Positions 62,899 through 64,000 of a stretch of DNA of 64,000 bases are shown piece by piece. Source of the DNA: Aquabacterium commune (GTDB lineage: Bacteria; Pseudomonadota; Gammaproteobacteria; Burkholderiales; Burkholderiaceae_C); the NCBI RefSeq assembly GCF_004362855.1, contig NZ_SNXW01000008.1, positions 62,001-126,000 of the forward strand. Direction: 5' to 3'. The notes under the pieces were generated by a model that worked only from the letters and a program-made list of their open reading frames with translations, made no database searches and was not told the origin of the DNA. The translations under genes and the position numbers were made by a program. How positions within the stretch are numbered: position 1 is the stretch's first letter; every line of letters begins with the position of its first letter.

Positions 62899-64000
62899 GT
62901 GGACACGTCATCGCCGCAGGGACTGAGTCAGGCCGAGGCCCGCGCGCGGCTGCAGGCGCACGGCTTCAACGAGCTGCCGCAGGCCCGACGGCGCAGCGTC
63001 TGGCGCATGGCCGCCGAGGTGCTGCGCGAGCCGATGTTGCAGCTGCTGCTGGCCGCGGGCGGCATCTACCTGCTGCTGGGCGACCGCGGTGAAGCGATGA
63101 TGCTGATGACCTTCGTGGCGCTCACCATCGGCATCTCGCTGCACCAGGAGCGCCGCACCGAGCGCGTGCTCGAAGCCCTGCGCGACCTCAGCAGCCCGCG
63201 TGCGCTGGTGCTGCGCGATGGCCAGCGCTGCCGCATCGCTGGGCGCGAGGTGGTGCCCGGCGACTGGCTGGTGCTGGCCGAGGGCGACCGCGTTCCGGCC
63301 GATGCGGTGGTGCGCGAGGCGCAGGCGCTGCAGGCCGACGAGTCCCTGTTGACGGGGGAGTCGGTGCCGGTGCGCAAGGCCGCGAGCGGCGAGGCGGTGT
63401 CGTCCGCAAGCTGGGCCGCGGTGCGACCCGGTGGCGACGACCTGCCCATGGTGTTCGCCGGCTCGCTGGTGGTGGGTGGCCACGGCCTGGCCGAGGTGGT
63501 GGCCACCGGTGCGCGCAGCCAGATGGGCGCCATCGGCCAGGCCTTGCAGGCCATGGAGGCCATGCCCTCGGCCTTGCAGCGCCAGACGCGGCAGATGGTG
63601 CGCCTGTTCGCCGTGCTGGGGCTGGGCCTGAGCGCCCTGGTCATTGCCCTGCACGGGTGCTTGCGCGGCGATTGGCTGGCCGCGGTGCTCAACGGCATCA
63701 CCCTGGCGATGTCGATGTTGCCGCAGGAGTTCCCGCTCATCCTCACCGTGTTCATGGCGATGGGGGCGTGGCGCTTGTCGGCCGTGCGCGTGCTGGTGCG
63801 CCGTGCCAGCGCCATCGAAACGCTGGGCGCGGCCACCGTGCTGTGCACCGACAAGACGGGCACGCTCACGCTCAACCGCATGGCCGTGGCCGAGTTGTGC
63901 GTGGCCGGGCAGACCTGGCGGGTCACGCACAGCCTGCCCGAGGCCTTCCACCCGCTGCTGGAGTACGGCGTGCTGGCCAGCCAGACCGAGCCGCTGGACC
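62899..64000 (+). CDS. P-type cation-transporting ATPase, N-terminal part
   Basis: The first 367 residues of a P-type ATPase that leaves the right edge. The cation-ATPase N-terminal domain (LSQAEARARLQAHGFNELP), actuator DESLLTGESVPVRK, the membrane motif MLPQEFPLILTVFMAMGAW and the phosphorylation site LCTDKTGTLTLN are all present. The PxxFP motif differs from the PEMLP of the MgtA at 14321 and the CPC of copper pumps, so it belongs to another (P2-like) subgroup; ion not assigned. Start GTG 62899 has GAGG 5 bases upstream. Confidence 0.9.
   Translation, partial: MDTSSPQGLSQAEARARLQAHGFNELPQARRRSVWRMAAEVLREPMLQLLLAAGGIYLLLGDRGEAMMLMTFVALTIGISLHQERRTERVLEALRDLSSPRALVLRDGQRCRIAGREVVPGDWLVLAEGDRVPADAVVREAQALQADESLLTGESVPVRKAASGEAVSSASWAAVRPGGDDLPMVFAGSLVVGGHGLAEVVATGARSQMGAIGQALQAMEAMPSALQRQTRQMVRLFAVLGLGLSALVIALHGCLRGDWLAAVLNGITLAMSMLPQEFPLILTVFMAMGAWRLSAVRVLVRRASAIETLGAATVLCTDKTGTLTLNRMAVAELCVAGQTWRVTHSLPEAFHPLLEYGVLASQTEPLD

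Overview
The window is high-GC (roughly two-thirds or more G+C by eye), densely coded, and carries only chromosomal bacterial genes. The ybeY-phoH pair, ruvA, yaeQ, the rluE-type pseudouridine synthase, FghA/glutathione-dependent formaldehyde dehydrogenase and the GC-driven codon use all point to a betaproteobacterium of the order Burkholderiales (Leptothrix/Rubrivivax/Aquabacterium-like; this placement is inference). I saw no rRNA, tRNA, IS element, phage gene, CRISPR array or replication origin. No gene-free stretch exceeds about 285 bases.

Layout. 1-5570: a minus-strand chemosensory operon (cheY, soluble MCP, tandem-headed soluble MCP, triple-domain CheW, start of a CheB-like receiver) that runs off the left edge. 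5838-7323: ybeY and phoH. 7453-11837: a NarL-type two-component system translationally coupled to ruvA, then an M14 peptidase. 11882-13612: a hybrid PAS kinase. 13840-16939: glutathione peroxidase overlapping an MgtA-type Mg2+ ATPase. 16965-20668: a translationally coupled pair consisting of a pyruvate-phosphate-dikinase-like protein without its PEP barrel and a large PhoU/DUF47-like fusion; this is the most unusual enzyme pair in the window. 20873-23559: exported dienelactone hydrolase overlapping a two-domain ArsA ATPase with its metalloid cysteines. 23669-27720: ArsR regulator and NIPSNAP protein, RIO kinase plus RluE, a DCC-thiol/TIGR03643 pair and a hypothetical gene. 27960-31304: formaldehyde detoxification pair and an aromatic/aspartate aminotransferase. 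31439-35670: a Cache-domain MCP, yaeQ, a lipase and a hydroxypyruvate-isomerase-like gene.

35924-51729 is the centrepiece: a 14-kb gene for a 4689-residue two-partner-secretion exoprotein (LktA/filamentous-haemagglutinin type) followed at once by its FhaC/ShlB-type outer-membrane partner. The exoprotein ends in a two-cysteine loop reminiscent of the HMW adhesin anchor. An MCP with a CheR-tethering C-terminus follows on the other strand.

53780-64000: AmpG-like MFS permease, lipoprotein M48 protease, metallo-beta-lactamase hydrolase plus FUSC membrane protein, a secreted esterase, MipA/OmpV porin-like protein, a small exported Lys/Ala/His-rich protein, a DUF5666 lipoprotein behind a palindrome-rich promoter, a DUF1345 membrane protein and the 5' part of a P-type ATPase that leaves the right edge.

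Functionally the window is dominated by sensing (four MCPs, CheW, CheY, two kinases) and the cell envelope (giant adhesin, porin, lipoproteins, proteases), plus ion and phosphate handling and stress detoxification.
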